Made by a program: the position numbers and the translations under genes
Origin: Dendrolimus kikuchii
Taxonomy: Eukaryota > Arthropoda > Insecta > Lepidoptera > Lasiocampidae
Direction of reading: 5' to 3'
NCBI GenBank assembly: GCA_019925095.2
Contig: CM034392.1
Location: forward strand, 3,355,501 to 3,419,500
DNA length: 64,000 nt
In this document: piece after piece, positions 31,506 through 64,000 of the stretch
How the letters are laid out: each line of letters opens with the position of its first letter
Numbering within the stretch: position 1 is the first letter of the stretch
Notes under the pieces: generated by a model
Seen by the model: only the letters and a program-made list of their open reading frames with translations
Told to the model about the DNA's origin: nothing
The model's database searches: none

Positions 31506-32129
31506 TTGTCTATATTCGGGCCTTGTCGAAGTATATTACCGACAAACCATATCTAATTTCAACGTGTCCGTGAAGCCTGTCGGGCGTACTTTCGATGATT
31601 TCATCTAAACACTGAGGCCTGCGCGGCCTATAAGAGCATAAAAATTACGTTGTCAATCAACAACAATCAACTCTTAGACCAGTCTCAAAGTCAAAAAAAG
31701 TTAGATTGACCTCTATGAACTCTACCAGCAGAGGGTTTGTAAACTTTGAATGAGAGAAAAAAATGCAATATTTTTTAATCAAACTCAAATATTTATTTAG
31801 TGAAAAATTAACAAGAATTACTTTGAATTTACATTATTTACAGAAATTCAATAATAACCTAGTGTTATGAAAACTATTATCAATATTTATTTTTTATTAT
31901 TGTCGTTTTCGTGGTTTTTATAACAATGATGGCAACCTTTGCGAACCTTCTTTGTCTCTTAGTTGATGATTGCCTCGCATTGGTCTTGCTGCCCTGAGTA
32001 TCTCATGCACCTGAATTCTTTACATACCGACATGCCCGACAAAAGGTGAAGAAAATTATTACATTCAAGCATGTCGGATCGTATGTCGGACATAATGTAA
32101 TAAGTAAACTTTAGTAAATATAACATACA
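31506..32129. other. Unassigned AT-rich stretch
   Basis: No exon or element was recognised. Confidence 0.35.
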
Positions 32130-32518
32130 TACATATATACATAACTTCACGCCAGTTCCCTTGCGGGGTAGGCACGAACAACAGAGCGCCATTTAGGCCT
32201 ATTCTTACACACCTCACTTGCTTCTTTGACATTCATAACTCTTGTCATGCACACTCAGTCTGTTCTTAAGGCTCCTGATATCACCCTCCGCTAGTACACA
32301 ATCAATTTGATCATGGAAGGTGTGTCGTGGCCTTCCGCGACTTCTGCATCCATCCACTTTTGCATTGTATATCTGTTTAGTCATTCCTTCCACATGCCCG
32401 AACCACCGGAGCATTCCTTTCCTTACCTTCAACCCGACACTCTCTTTCAGATCAACTCTCTTTCTTACTTCGGTATTACGAACGCGGTCCGCGAGCGTCA
32501 CTCCGCAGATTTTGCGCA
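32130..32518 (-). mobile_element. RTE-like LINE, 5'-truncated
   Basis: The (CATA)n tail is at the left and the frame reads leftward from [20 protein letters not shown] through WFGHVEGM to [12 protein letters not shown], where a frameshift breaks the usual tail. Confidence 0.82.
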
Positions 32519-32895
32519 GTAAATATAAGCTATATAAAAATGTAAGGAAGTGTTTTAAGTCCTCTTTATATGATATTGAGTAAAAGTCCGCAAATTTTTT
32601 TTTTACGATTTCTCATAATACACTATGGCAGTTAGCGTGTTAATGTCATTGAATACCGTTGAGTGCTTTCAGTTTTATGCTTTTCAACTAAATTCATTTA
32701 ATTTGGTTGATTCATCAAATATGAGTGATTGTCAACCCTCGTATTTTTTTTTTGTGAGGACAATCAGACGTCAATAAAGAATAAAAAAATATTCTAGAAA
32801 TAACATCGTTTGTGTAATATGACTAAAGACATACATAATACAAGTCGCGCGCAGGTTTGCCGATGCTCGCCCGCAAGTCTATGACCGCGTCCCTC

Positions 32896-33211
32896 ATTTA
32901 TTTATTTAGGTTTACGGTTTGACAGCTAGGCCTTTAAGCCAGATCTTAGATTACAATATAGTTTCTTCATTTTCTTAAGCCTATCTATAGCTCAGCTGAA
33001 CTGTAGGTTATCAAATGACGCCAACCAACGGAGTTCTTGTGACAACTCGAAAGGCCACATTAGACTATACAGTTCACATTTCTCACAAAAACACAATTAC
33101 TACTCAAAAACTATTAATATCCTACAACTATTGTTCACCGAGTAGTTTTACATATTTTTAGAAAATAAAACTGCACAGCACAAGATCTCCTTTCAGTTCC
33201 CACCAAACTCC
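32896..33211 (-). mobile_element. SINE-like 320-bp family, target duplication
   Basis: The flanks ACCGCGTCCCTC (32884-32895) and ACCGCGACCCTC (33212-33223) differ by one base. Inside is the reversed family sequence from the A-rich tail (left) to a degraded GTTTGGTGGGAACTG start (right). Confidence 0.8.
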
Positions 33212-33223
33212 ACCGCGACCCTC

Positions 33224-33784
33224 GCTTGTCTAATTAGTACTAAGGATGGGTAAACTAACCGAAATTTCTAAAACTTGCCATCCGGCTAACAGTGGTTCGA
33301 TAGCCGGGTAAAAAACCAGTTGATGGCTATTTGACTCGCTAACTGACTGCCATAGCTGATGTCTAAGCCTGAACTTGTCAGTTATCGATTTTATTCGACA
33401 ACCATTAGCCAGCTGGCGAACTGATTGTGACGGGTGTCGGCCAAACCACAAACTTGTCAGTTATCGGTTGTATTCAAGAACCATTTATCCAGCTGGCGAG
33501 TTGATGCATAATATAATGGCTATTTTGTGAAGAACCGCTATTTAGTTAATTTTTTTAATGGCTAGCCAGCTCCAATTACTAGGTACTTCGAACGCGTGAC
33601 GCGGTTGTAGGAAGCGGTAGGAGTGCTCATCGGCAAATCTGCGTGCGGCTAGTGAATCGGTTTTATTGTGATGAATTCGCTAAATGAAAATTTTAATATG
33701 TTTAATGACAATGCAATAAAACAATTTAAATTAACATGTTTGTTTTATTCTTGGCTAAACAGTATTGTAATTTTAATATAATTT
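33224..33784. other. 3' flank of CFAP251 with short tandem duplication
   Basis: A block of about 60 bp (AACTTGTCAGTTATCG ... CCAGCTGGCGA) is present twice, near 33371 and 33452. A reversed AATAAAAC near 33742 is a candidate poly(A) signal for CFAP251. Confidence 0.5.
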
Positions 33785-56838
<23,054 letters not shown>

Positions 56839-57423
56839 TTCGCAAAATCTTTTATCACAACTAAAATATTCGAAGGCAAGTTCTCACAGAGATTCTATGG
56901 AGTTTACACAATATCAGAACAATACTTAATCATAGCTAATTTATTATTCTGAATTATTAATAATCGACAAAGACACCAATGACAACGCAATAGTTTATTT
57001 TAAACAATTCCATCTTTCAAATTTTGCATTGTAAATAAAACCTTCTTTAGAAGCTTTTTAAATAGGTTTTATTTAATATGTACACGCAAAACGCGTTCGT
57101 TGAATCATGACGTCAAATTACACGTTCAAAACAACAAGGGTGCATTTCACTGAATATTTTATTAATACTTAGTTTATAACAGTCCAATACTGCCAAGATG
57201 ACCGTCTTTAAATAGTTTGTATCTATCTGATTACAGTATTACTGTTAACTATTTGTAGTATTGCAACACTGGCGCGATGCAACAGCAGCGCCACCTGTCG
57301 ACTTACTGCATTCGCTTTTCTACATGTATCACATTGTACTGTGTTCTCACGCAATAAATCAAATTTAATATCAAAAAGCTAGTGTGTGTCATTGGAATCT
57401 CTCACAACAAAACCCCAACAATT
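56839..57423. other. Upstream of CFAP251
   Basis: AT-rich, with one CGCGATGCAACAGCAGCGCC patch near 57275. It may include the CFAP251 promoter, but no element was identified. Confidence 0.35.
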
Positions 57424-57596
57424 ATACATACATACATAATTTCACGCCAGTTCCCTTGCGGGGTAGGCACGAACAACAGAGCGCCATTTAGGCTTATTCT
57501 TACACACCTCACTTGCTTCTTTGACATTCATAACTCTTGTCATACACGCTCGTCTGTTCTTAAGGCTCCTGACATCACCTTCTGCTAGTACACGAC
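57424..57596 (-). mobile_element. RTE-like LINE 3' end
   Basis: CATACATACATAATTTCACG, then CCAGTTCCCTTGCGGGG, about 165 bases of the common 3' end. The insertion breaks off at CACGAC near 57594. Confidence 0.78.
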
Positions 57597-57663
57597 AATT
57601 ATAATAAAATATTTAAGTAACACTTTTAAAAAAATTATATTTTAGGGCTATTTAGGTATACTT

Positions 57664-57762
57664 ATATAGATAGATAGATAGATAACGCTTTAATGTACAC
57701 CATTACAGAAAACTTAGCATTATTCTAATTGTGTACAAAGGGCGATCTTATCGCTAAAAAAT
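57664..57762 (-). mobile_element. CR1/jockey-like LINE 3' end
   Basis: (GATA)n, then ACGCTTTAATGTACACCATT and CAAAGGGCGATCTTATCGCT, in reversed orientation. Confidence 0.65.
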
Positions 57763-57871
57763 AGTGTAAGAAAAAATGATTTAATTGTAAATAAAGCGTG
57801 GGTTGCATGGTATCAATAGTTTGAAAAGCACCCCACGCTTTTTTTACAATAAAATCATTTTTTCTTACACT
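57763..57871. mobile_element. Hairpin MITE, 40-bp arms
   Basis: AGTGTAAGAAAAAATGATTT (left) and its mirror (right) start 40-base arms that match at 38 of 40 positions around a 29-base loop. It sits right at the edge of a LINE tail. Confidence 0.8.
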
Positions 57872-58479
57872 GTTTTTAATTCAAATTTATTTTCTATTTT
57901 TAGTTGGATTTTCTAAAAATCGTATTTTTTAGTTTTTTTTAAACATTTTTTTTTTGTGATTATTTAGTGATTTAACTCCCTTCTCCGTGGAAACTTTGAA
58001 AAAAGAATTAAATACACTCTTATGATAAAATGGAACGTTGTGTAAAAATAAGCTTTTTTAAAAAGGTTTTAAATACAAGCTTTTGAGATCTTGCATATCA
58101 CGTAGCAGCAGAGTGCTAGCCAAGACAAGTAAAACGAGCCCAAAAACGACGGGTCTATCTTGTCTAGTACGGGAGTTCCTATGGCCATCTTCCGACTCAA
58201 TCATCAGATCAGCTCCAACCATATTATTGCATTGTCACGCGATATACACATACGTGCAAAATTTCAGCTCAATCGGAAACCGGGAAGTCGATCAAACTTA
58301 ACTTGAAAGATTCCGTTACATACTAACATACGTATAAAACTAATAAAAGCGTATTAAAAAGCGATCTCTTCCAGACAACTCGCGGCAAGAATATTGCTGA
58401 TTAGGAGTGGCGATGGTGGTAAACATAATTATTGTAAGATTACTTATATTTATACCTTTTTACCTTTACTTATACCTCG
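57872..58479. other. Unassigned repeat-like stretch
   Basis: 58085-58330 resembles an interspersed repeat (a TCAATCGGAAACCGGGAAGT block), but no second copy lies in the window. Confidence 0.35.
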
Positions 58480-58745
58480 CACAGCGCATCAGCATTGCCA
58501 TTCAGAGAGGCAATGTGGCCAGTCTTTTGGGCACGTTTCCGACTGAGAGCGGTCTAGAACTAGATTTTATACTTTAATTTTAGTTTGTATATATAGTTTA
58601 TTTTTAGTTTAATTTATTGTATAGTTTAATTTATAAGTTAATTTATTTTTAGTATTTAATTATATGTTTTAAGTTAGTTTTAGTTTGATATTAATTTTTA
58701 TTTTAATTTAATATTCATGTAAATAGTAATAAACGTACCAACCGA
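58480..58745 (+). pseudogene. Retroelement C-terminal tail, copy 1
   Basis: One frame reads QRISIAIQRGNVASLLGTFP, then TESGLELDFIL and stop, followed by a TTTTAGTTTGTATATATAG-type 3' region. The AIQRGN.AS.LGT.PT block recurs at 61300. Confidence 0.6.
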
Positions 58746-59643
58746 GTTCATTAAACAATTTTATGTTCCCGTTTTAATAAATATATAACTATACTATATA
58801 TAATATATAGATAATTGTTTAAATGTATGAAAACAATACATGCATATGCCCTGTAGCAGTCACCTCGGGCTCATAAACGAAACGAAACGTTCTTAACATA
58901 ACGTAACTTATCTTAACGTAAGTCTATTATAAAACTTATACACATACTTAAACCTACGCGCACTACCATCGCATTGCATTACACGCACACTCCACAAACA
59001 AACCAAGACACACAAAGAGCCTAAAAATTAATAACCCAGGCACAGAAAAGAAAAAAAAAACAACACACATGGCACTAGATACGACTATATATAAGTATAG
59101 ATATAAGGCCAACACTGCACATGCACTTCCTCACAACACCAGCATGTAACAGATACACTCTACATTAGTATAAGTTTAGTATTAAAATTAGAATAAATTA
59201 ATATAATAAGTTATTCTTAAGGTACACCAAAACAGAAAAATTACTACATATAATGTCACATACACTAACAAAAACAAACAATAAGCGTGTACAGAGTCTC
59301 AAATTTTTCATAGAAATTAAGTATAAAAAAGGGTACGGAACTCGAGTTCGTAGAGATGTATATAAAAATATTAAAAAAAAAACTTAAGTCTATTGCTGGA
59401 CATAGGACTTCAACGTTAGGACCAATGTTCCGCTTATTGCACCTCTAAGAATTTCAGTCGAGAGCATCCTACACTAGATTAGATTAGAACGAAGCATTTT
59501 TAAATGCCAGTGTGATGCATCACTGGATCCTGATTGTACCAATTTCCGTAGAAGGTCGTTAACTTAGAGATACAATGAATCACCTTATCTACAGTCAAAG
59601 GTCAGCATACAAACACGACTGACCCTTCAGTACGCCATCAAAC
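58746..59643. other. 5' flank of the metalloproteinase gene
   Basis: AT-rich. No element, TATA-type promoter or exon could be assigned with confidence. Confidence 0.35.
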
Positions 59644-59751
59644 ATGAAGCACACAATACAACTGCTCTTTTTTCTTATATTCAATAGTCTAGTCACATGT
59701 AGACCAACTGAGACTGTTTATTTGGAATTATACTCACCTACAAGTGAAGAG
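59644..59751 (+). CDS. Metalloproteinase exon 1, signal peptide
   Basis: 36 codons from ATG to a GTCAGT donor, phase 0. A hydrophobic core [10 protein letters not shown] precedes a likely cleavage near VTC-RP. Confidence 0.82.
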
Positions 59752-62700
59752 GTCAGTGTTTCGCTCTATGTGCTTTCTTTTATCTGATAAGGGAGTTAAA
59801 TTTTCATACAAAGTTATTTATAACGTATTCAATGTGGGTTTGTTGTGCGTAGTAAGTTATCATAAGATGAATTGCATTTATGTTGTGTATTTATGTGTCG
59901 TATGCTTGTTATTTATGTTCTAGTAGTTAGTTATTACCAGTTAAACCCATATGGTCTTATTCATATTGAGTTAGGCGTGTTGAAGTTCAAGTTGAAGGCT
60001 TCTTTAAGAACCATAAAGAAGCCTTCAAACTTACTCTAACTTAATATGAATAAGACCGTTACGCTATACAGTTTTAAGGACATCATAATATCCTCCTCAC
60101 TTCGTTGAGCCGGTTCACTTGTACGCAAGGTTTCTCTTGTGCATTGTGGATCTTTGGAATGAGCCCCAGCTGAGATTTTCCCACAACGCTACGATACAAG
60201 CTTTTTCCAAAAGTGATGGTTATGGACCGGGAAATAATACGGCACATATTGTGAATACCAGCAGAGTTTTATTCTTGACAATCATACACGCATAGCGGAT
60301 ACTTACGATACCTAATAACAACCGACACTAAGACGTTACTATATTATAATGTAGTTTAAATATAGAAGACCCTATGAAAAAGGTTCTTGTTGAAATGACG
60401 AGGTTTATTTCAACAAAAAGGATGTCATAAAATTCTTTCAAAGCAGGCAACGGGTTGGTGAAATCCCTGGTGTTGCAAACATCCATAGGCGAAGGTAAAC
60501 ACTTTCCATCAGGAGCGCCGTCAGCCTGCTTGCTGTAAACCAGCTATAAAAAAACCACTACAGAAGGTGACCTAACTAAATATTTATTCTAGTCCTAAAA
60601 TCAGCGTAGTATATAATAATAAAATGATTTCAATGAGATATCATATGGTCTAAGCGGCTGCTTTCGCAGATTCTTATGACAAACATGACAAGTTTCAAAA
60701 TTCAGTATATCTAGATGCGTGTCTTCATTAAGAAATTATCCAAAGGTGGCCGCTTTAGGCACTGCGGTTTCTGATCTCATAGAATTATAATTTAAAACAT
60801 ACATGAGTTATTTAGTTCAGTGTTGTAATATACTTTGGATTTGTATCATGTGGGGATTATCCAATTTTTCAAAATAAAAATTATCGTATCTTATGTTAAG
60901 TTTGGACATAAATTAGATTGAAGGTACACGCTGCACTTAATGACATTATCCGTCGGTCTCTTGCCACCGCCGGGGCACCAGCTGTTCTAGAACCAAATGC
61001 TCTGTGCCGCGATGATGGTAAGAGACCAGACGGAATGTCGTTGGTGCCATGAAAGATGGGACGCCCCCTAGTATGGGACGCAACTTGTGTCGATACTTTG
61101 GCGGCGTCCCATCTTCCAGACACAGCCGTGACGGCCGGAGCTGCTGCTGCACACCAGGAGGCCCTGAAACGTCGCAAATATGTGTCCATTGGTAGTGGGT
61201 ACGTATTTGTGGCTTTCGGGGTCGAGACCCTGGGGCCGTGGGGACCTGGACCTCACCACCTCTATCGAGACCTCTCAACGCAATTCAATTGAGGTCTCGC
61301 GTGACCTGCCATTCAACGCGGAAATGCGGCCAGCATTTTGGGGACGCTCCCCACCGACAGCGATTTGGAGTCAATTTTTGGAACGAAGTTCCTTATCGCG
61401 CGTTGTGAAAGGGGGCTAGACGGAAAAAATTCTTACGAAAAGTTGTCACGACACTTTTTATTTTTTACCATATGCAGCTTCGACTGGTGGTCGTACTATT
61501 TTCACCTTACGTAGCTTCTAGTGAAGATCACAGTAGTAATGGAGTAGAATTAGTTATTTTTTAGAAGGAACTTCGTTCCATCCGGGTGTCCCTTGACACC
61601 TCTCAAGTTTTTTATTTATAGATTTATGTTATTTTGTAAGTATAGCTTTATTTATAGTTTAGTTTAGTTTATATATTTTTAACATTTAGTTTTAATACTT
61701 AATTTTAAATTAATTGATTGAAGGTAGATTCTAAATTTCGAAATTCAATGTCCCTATGTATTCATTTCAGATAGCGTTCCTAAAACAATATGGGTATATT
61801 TCGAAGTCACAGAGCGCTAATGTGGGCTATTCGTACACACCGTATTCCATTTCGGGGCCTGTCAAGAAGCTACAGATTTTCGCTGGTTTGCCCGTGACTG
61901 GTGTCCTGGATGATGCTACAAAGCAGGTATATCAACGACATACTAAGGAGTCGTTATTGTTCAAGTCAAAAATAGGAACTGAGAATAACAACTGCCCAGC
62001 AAAAAATGAAACTATAAAACCGCTTAACTGAACCAACATTGTATTATTACTGCTTGAGTTAAGTCGTAGTAGCTATTAATCTATTTTCTCTGATTATTTA
62101 CAGTTAATCAAAAAGAAACGATGTGGAATGAAAGATATATTTGAAGAAAATGAAGTGGAAAAAATTAGGAATAAGAGATTTATCATCCAAGAGGGATGGA
62201 CTAAGCGGAATATTTCTTACAGGTACTTTATTCATAAACTCTTATCAAACAATAATTTAAACATTTCATAAAAGTAGATTAATGAGGATTTTTGTTAGTT
62301 ATGGACCGGGAAATAATACGCACATATTGTGAATACCAGCAGAGTTTTATTCTTGGCAATCATACACGCATAGCGGATACTTAGATACCTAAAAACAACC
62401 GACACTAAGACATTACTATATTATAATGTAATTTAAATATAGAAGACCCTATGAAAAAGGTTCTTGTTGAAATGACGAGGTTTATTTCAACAATTTTACA
62501 CTGGATTGGAATAGTACTACGCATGGCGTATCTCGTGAACCGCCACTGCGAAGAAATCCGTGTAATCCTCGTTTTCGTTACTAGGGTTGTCATTCCAGTG
62601 CTCTTTATCGTGGAAGTACATAGCACCATAGGGAGTGTCAAGTGTGATTTTCGCTAGAGGAACCTTTCGAAAAGTCAGAAGGCAAACAGATGGTAGAGGA

Positions 62701-63428
62701 TTTTTATCATTGTCAGACAGGCATTAGCTAGGTTTTCATATTTAAATATTTAATCTTTTTATTTCATTTTATAAGCATTATATTAATCTTCAATACTTTT
62801 TTAAGTTAGTTTAAAAAAGAATCTATTTTCATTATTAAAGACATAGATAAAAATAAATATTGATATAATCTATAACCTTAAAATAATAATAAATAAACCT
62901 TATATATATATAAAAGAAAGTCGTGTTAGTTACACTATTTATAACTCAAGAACGGCTATACCGATTTGGCTGAAAATTGATCGGGAGGTAGCTTAGAACC
63001 AGGAGACGGACATAGGATACTTTTTGTCCCGTTGGAACCGGTAGGTGGCGCTGAGATCGGGTTCTAGAATCCTCATAATCACCCGGAACGGTTTTGGTGA
63101 TTTTGTTTTTGCGTGTTTGAGTGGGTCCCCGGATGGTTTAAATCCACAATTGGAACCGGTAGGTGGCGCTGGGATCGGGTCCTAGATTTTTATTTTTTCA
63201 GAGCAGGACAACGTCTGCCGGGGCCGCTAGTAATATAATAAAATAATTTTTTTTAACAATTTCCAGAGTAATAAACGGCTCGAGAACATTGGAGAAGTCC
63301 AAGGTCGAGACTCGAATGGCGGACGGTCTTGCAATATGGGCACCCCACGGCAGCCTGCACTTCATTAAAGTGGATGAAGGTAACGCTGATATCAAGGTCT
63401 CCTTTGCCGGAGGAGATCATGGAGACGG
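59644..63428 (+). CDS. Matrix metalloproteinase, N-terminal half, four exons (continues off the right edge)
   Basis: Secreted zinc endopeptidase of the matrixin family, cutting extracellular matrix. Exons 59644-59751, 61771-61926, 62104-62222 and 63267-63428 join in phases 0, 0 and 2, giving about 181 residues. Residues 1-19 ([19 protein letters not shown]) form a signal peptide. [11 protein letters not shown], then [20 protein letters not shown], is the peptidoglycan-binding-like pro-domain. [10 protein letters not shown] is the cysteine switch, which keeps RCG but departs from the usual PRCGx[19 protein letters not shown], then [13 protein letters not shown] and [15 protein letters not shown], opens the catalytic domain. 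The zinc-binding HExxH exon is not on the plus strand of this window. Which insect Mmp this is could not be decided. Confidence 0.9.
59953..60057. mobile_element. Nested hairpin MITE
   Basis: Outer arms GGTCTTATTCATATTGAGTT and its mirror pair over about 22 bases with one mismatch. An inner hairpin GAAGGCTTCTTTA...TAAAGAAGCCTTC pairs perfectly. Confidence 0.8.
60216..60416 (-). repeat. LTR-like direct repeat, copy 1
   Basis: On the minus strand it starts TGTTGAAATAAACCTCGTCA, has a TATAATATAG and an AATAAAAC near its end, and closes at GGTCCATAACCA. The same 200 bp recurs at 62297-62495. Retroelement internal sequence was not found beside either copy. Confidence 0.55.
60465..60548 (+). repeat. 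A-tailed 280-bp family 3' piece
   Basis: GGTGTTGCAAACATCCATAG, then a reduced GCCGTCAGCCTGCTTGCTG and an A-run. Confidence 0.6.
60549..60909. other. Metalloproteinase intron 1, unassigned
   Basis: AT-rich, nothing recognised. Confidence 0.35.
60910..61435 (+). pseudogene. Retroelement-associated reading frame, copy 2
   Basis: Reads [20 protein letters not shown], then [17 protein letters not shown], a stop where Trp is expected, then [20 protein letters not shown] and [12 protein letters not shown]; later [20 protein letters not shown]. This module is common in animal genomes near LINE-type sequences. The stop and frame changes make it non-functional. Confidence 0.65.
61771..61926 (+). CDS. 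Metalloproteinase exon 2, pro-domain
   Basis: 52 codons in phase 0. [20 protein letters not shown], then [19 protein letters not shown], the usual pro-domain helices of matrixins. Confidence 0.92.
62104..62222 (+). CDS. Metalloproteinase exon 3, cysteine switch
   Basis: [20 protein letters not shown], then [19 protein letters not shown]. The RCG cysteine normally blocks the catalytic zinc. RNKR could be a furin-like cleavage site before the mature enzyme. Confidence 0.92.
62297..62495 (-). repeat. LTR-like direct repeat, copy 2
   Basis: About 95% like 60216-60416 by eye, in the same orientation, 2.1 kb away, so the pair encloses metalloproteinase exons 2 and 3. It abuts the antisense pseudo-exon. 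Confidence 0.6.
62497..62656 (-). pseudogene. Antisense broken copy of a metalloproteinase catalytic exon
   Basis: On the minus strand one frame reads [20 protein letters not shown], then [20 protein letters not shown] and HEIRHA followed by TAG. AVAVHEIGHALGLSHS is the usual matrixin zinc site, so the Gly after HEI is Arg here and a stop follows HA. It is a displaced copy of a catalytic exon, inverted inside intron 3 of a gene of the same family. Confidence 0.8.
62900..63230 (+). mobile_element. Helitron, 3' end complete
   Basis: AACGGCTATACCGATTTGGC, two GGAACCGGTAGGTGGCGCTG blocks and a hairpin GCAGGACAACGTCTGC lead to GGGGCCGCTAG and T. The start is not exact. Confidence 0.7.
63267..63428 (+). 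CDS. Metalloproteinase exon 4, start of catalytic domain
   Basis: [20 protein letters not shown], then [20 protein letters not shown] and [14 protein letters not shown], with the conserved HGDG calcium/structural zinc segment. Donor GTAAGA, phase 2. A Helitron ends 36 bases upstream. Confidence 0.92.
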
Positions 63429-63479
63429 GTAAGATATTGCCAAGAACTTAAATCCCAACCACTTGATGAATAATATGGT

Positions 63480-64000
63480 AATGAATTAAGCCCCGAAGTT
63501 TCAAGTGTTTGAATGTAGAAGTGGATGTAGCTTGTCTGATTTTCAAGGGGAGGGAATTCCACAGGCGAAGAGCCTGTACGGCAAAAGAATTTCCTACGAC
63601 GGACGAAGTGTGTTAGGTATCGTTAGCAGAAGAGTTTCATTTGAGCGCAAATTACAAGATTGATAGAGGAAACTAAAAAGTTCCTTTAAATATGGGAGAG
63701 TACAGGGATTCAAAAGAATATTGTGCAGAAGTGAGAGTCAGTGAACATTCCGGCGAAGGGAAATAGGCAACCATTTAAGCTTATTACGAAATTCAGAGAT
63801 ATGGTCATATTTACGCAACCCTAATATGAACCGGATACAAAAATTTTGAAGGCGTTCAAGCTCATCCAGTTGTTCTTGGGTTATGTCTAGATAGCAAGCA
63901 TCAGCATAATCAAGTAGGGGAGAAGCGAGGATTGAGCAAGCATAATAATAGTAGCAGTAGGTAGAAAATTCTCCAGTTTACTTAGTGAAGCGGATGACGT
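63480..64000 (-). pseudogene. CR1/jockey-like LINE, RT C-terminal fragment
   Basis: On the minus strand: ADACYLDITQEQLDELERLQ, then NFCIRFILGLRKYDHISEFR and NKLKWLPISLRRNVH, a stop, then LLHNILLNPCTLPYLKELFS. Same family as 40790-41490 but more decayed. It runs off the right edge. Confidence 0.85.

Overview
The window looks like nuclear DNA of a moth or butterfly. The case rests on AT-rich, intron-rich sequence, insect-type gene models, and a dense repeat load dominated by Helitrons that start TC, end CTAG and sit between host A and T. The species cannot be named from the sequence. No rRNA, canonical tRNA gene or CRISPR array was seen.

Four host genes are recognisable, all with their coding sequence split by repeat-filled introns. 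(1) Mitofusin (Marf), minus strand, 13469 down to the left edge: four coding exons from the start Met through the G1 P-loop to the DSPG G3 motif; the rest lies off the left edge. (2) A BCL7-family SWI/SNF (BAF) subunit, plus strand, last two coding exons at 25156-26041; its first exon was not found. (3) CFAP251 (WDR66), a ciliary/flagellar WD-repeat protein with an EF-hand-like tail, minus strand, 56838-33785: sixteen exons identified by similarity and matching splice phases, two exon-sized gaps, one GC-AG intron and one duplicated exon. (4) A secreted matrix metalloproteinase, plus strand, 59644 to the right edge: signal peptide, pro-domain, cysteine switch and the start of the catalytic domain; the zinc-site exon lies beyond the window, but a broken antisense copy of such an exon sits in intron 3.

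Transposable elements fill most of the rest. Between Marf and the BCL7 exons an old copia relic (15740-16388 and 21024-21144) is split by a younger complete Ty1/copia element (16394-21018, 5-bp target duplication ACAAG, one internal stop). It is followed at once by a 3.9-kb PIF/Harbinger element (21145-25056) whose transposase is broken but whose four-exon Myb/SANT-like partner gene is intact. Elsewhere there are nine 5'-truncated copies of an RTE-like LINE ending in (TATG)n, eight or more tails of a CR1/jockey-like LINE ending in (TATC)n or (GAAT)n, R1-like fragments, a tRNA-derived SINE, a 320-bp SINE-like family with 12-15 bp target duplications, an A-tailed 280-bp family, about fifteen Helitron copies or pieces, several hairpin MITEs and long microsatellites.

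The genes do not form a functional cluster. The main local pattern is that Helitron ends repeatedly lie 24-48 bp from exons of three different genes. All homology statements are from reading the sequence and from knowledge of the families; no database search was run.
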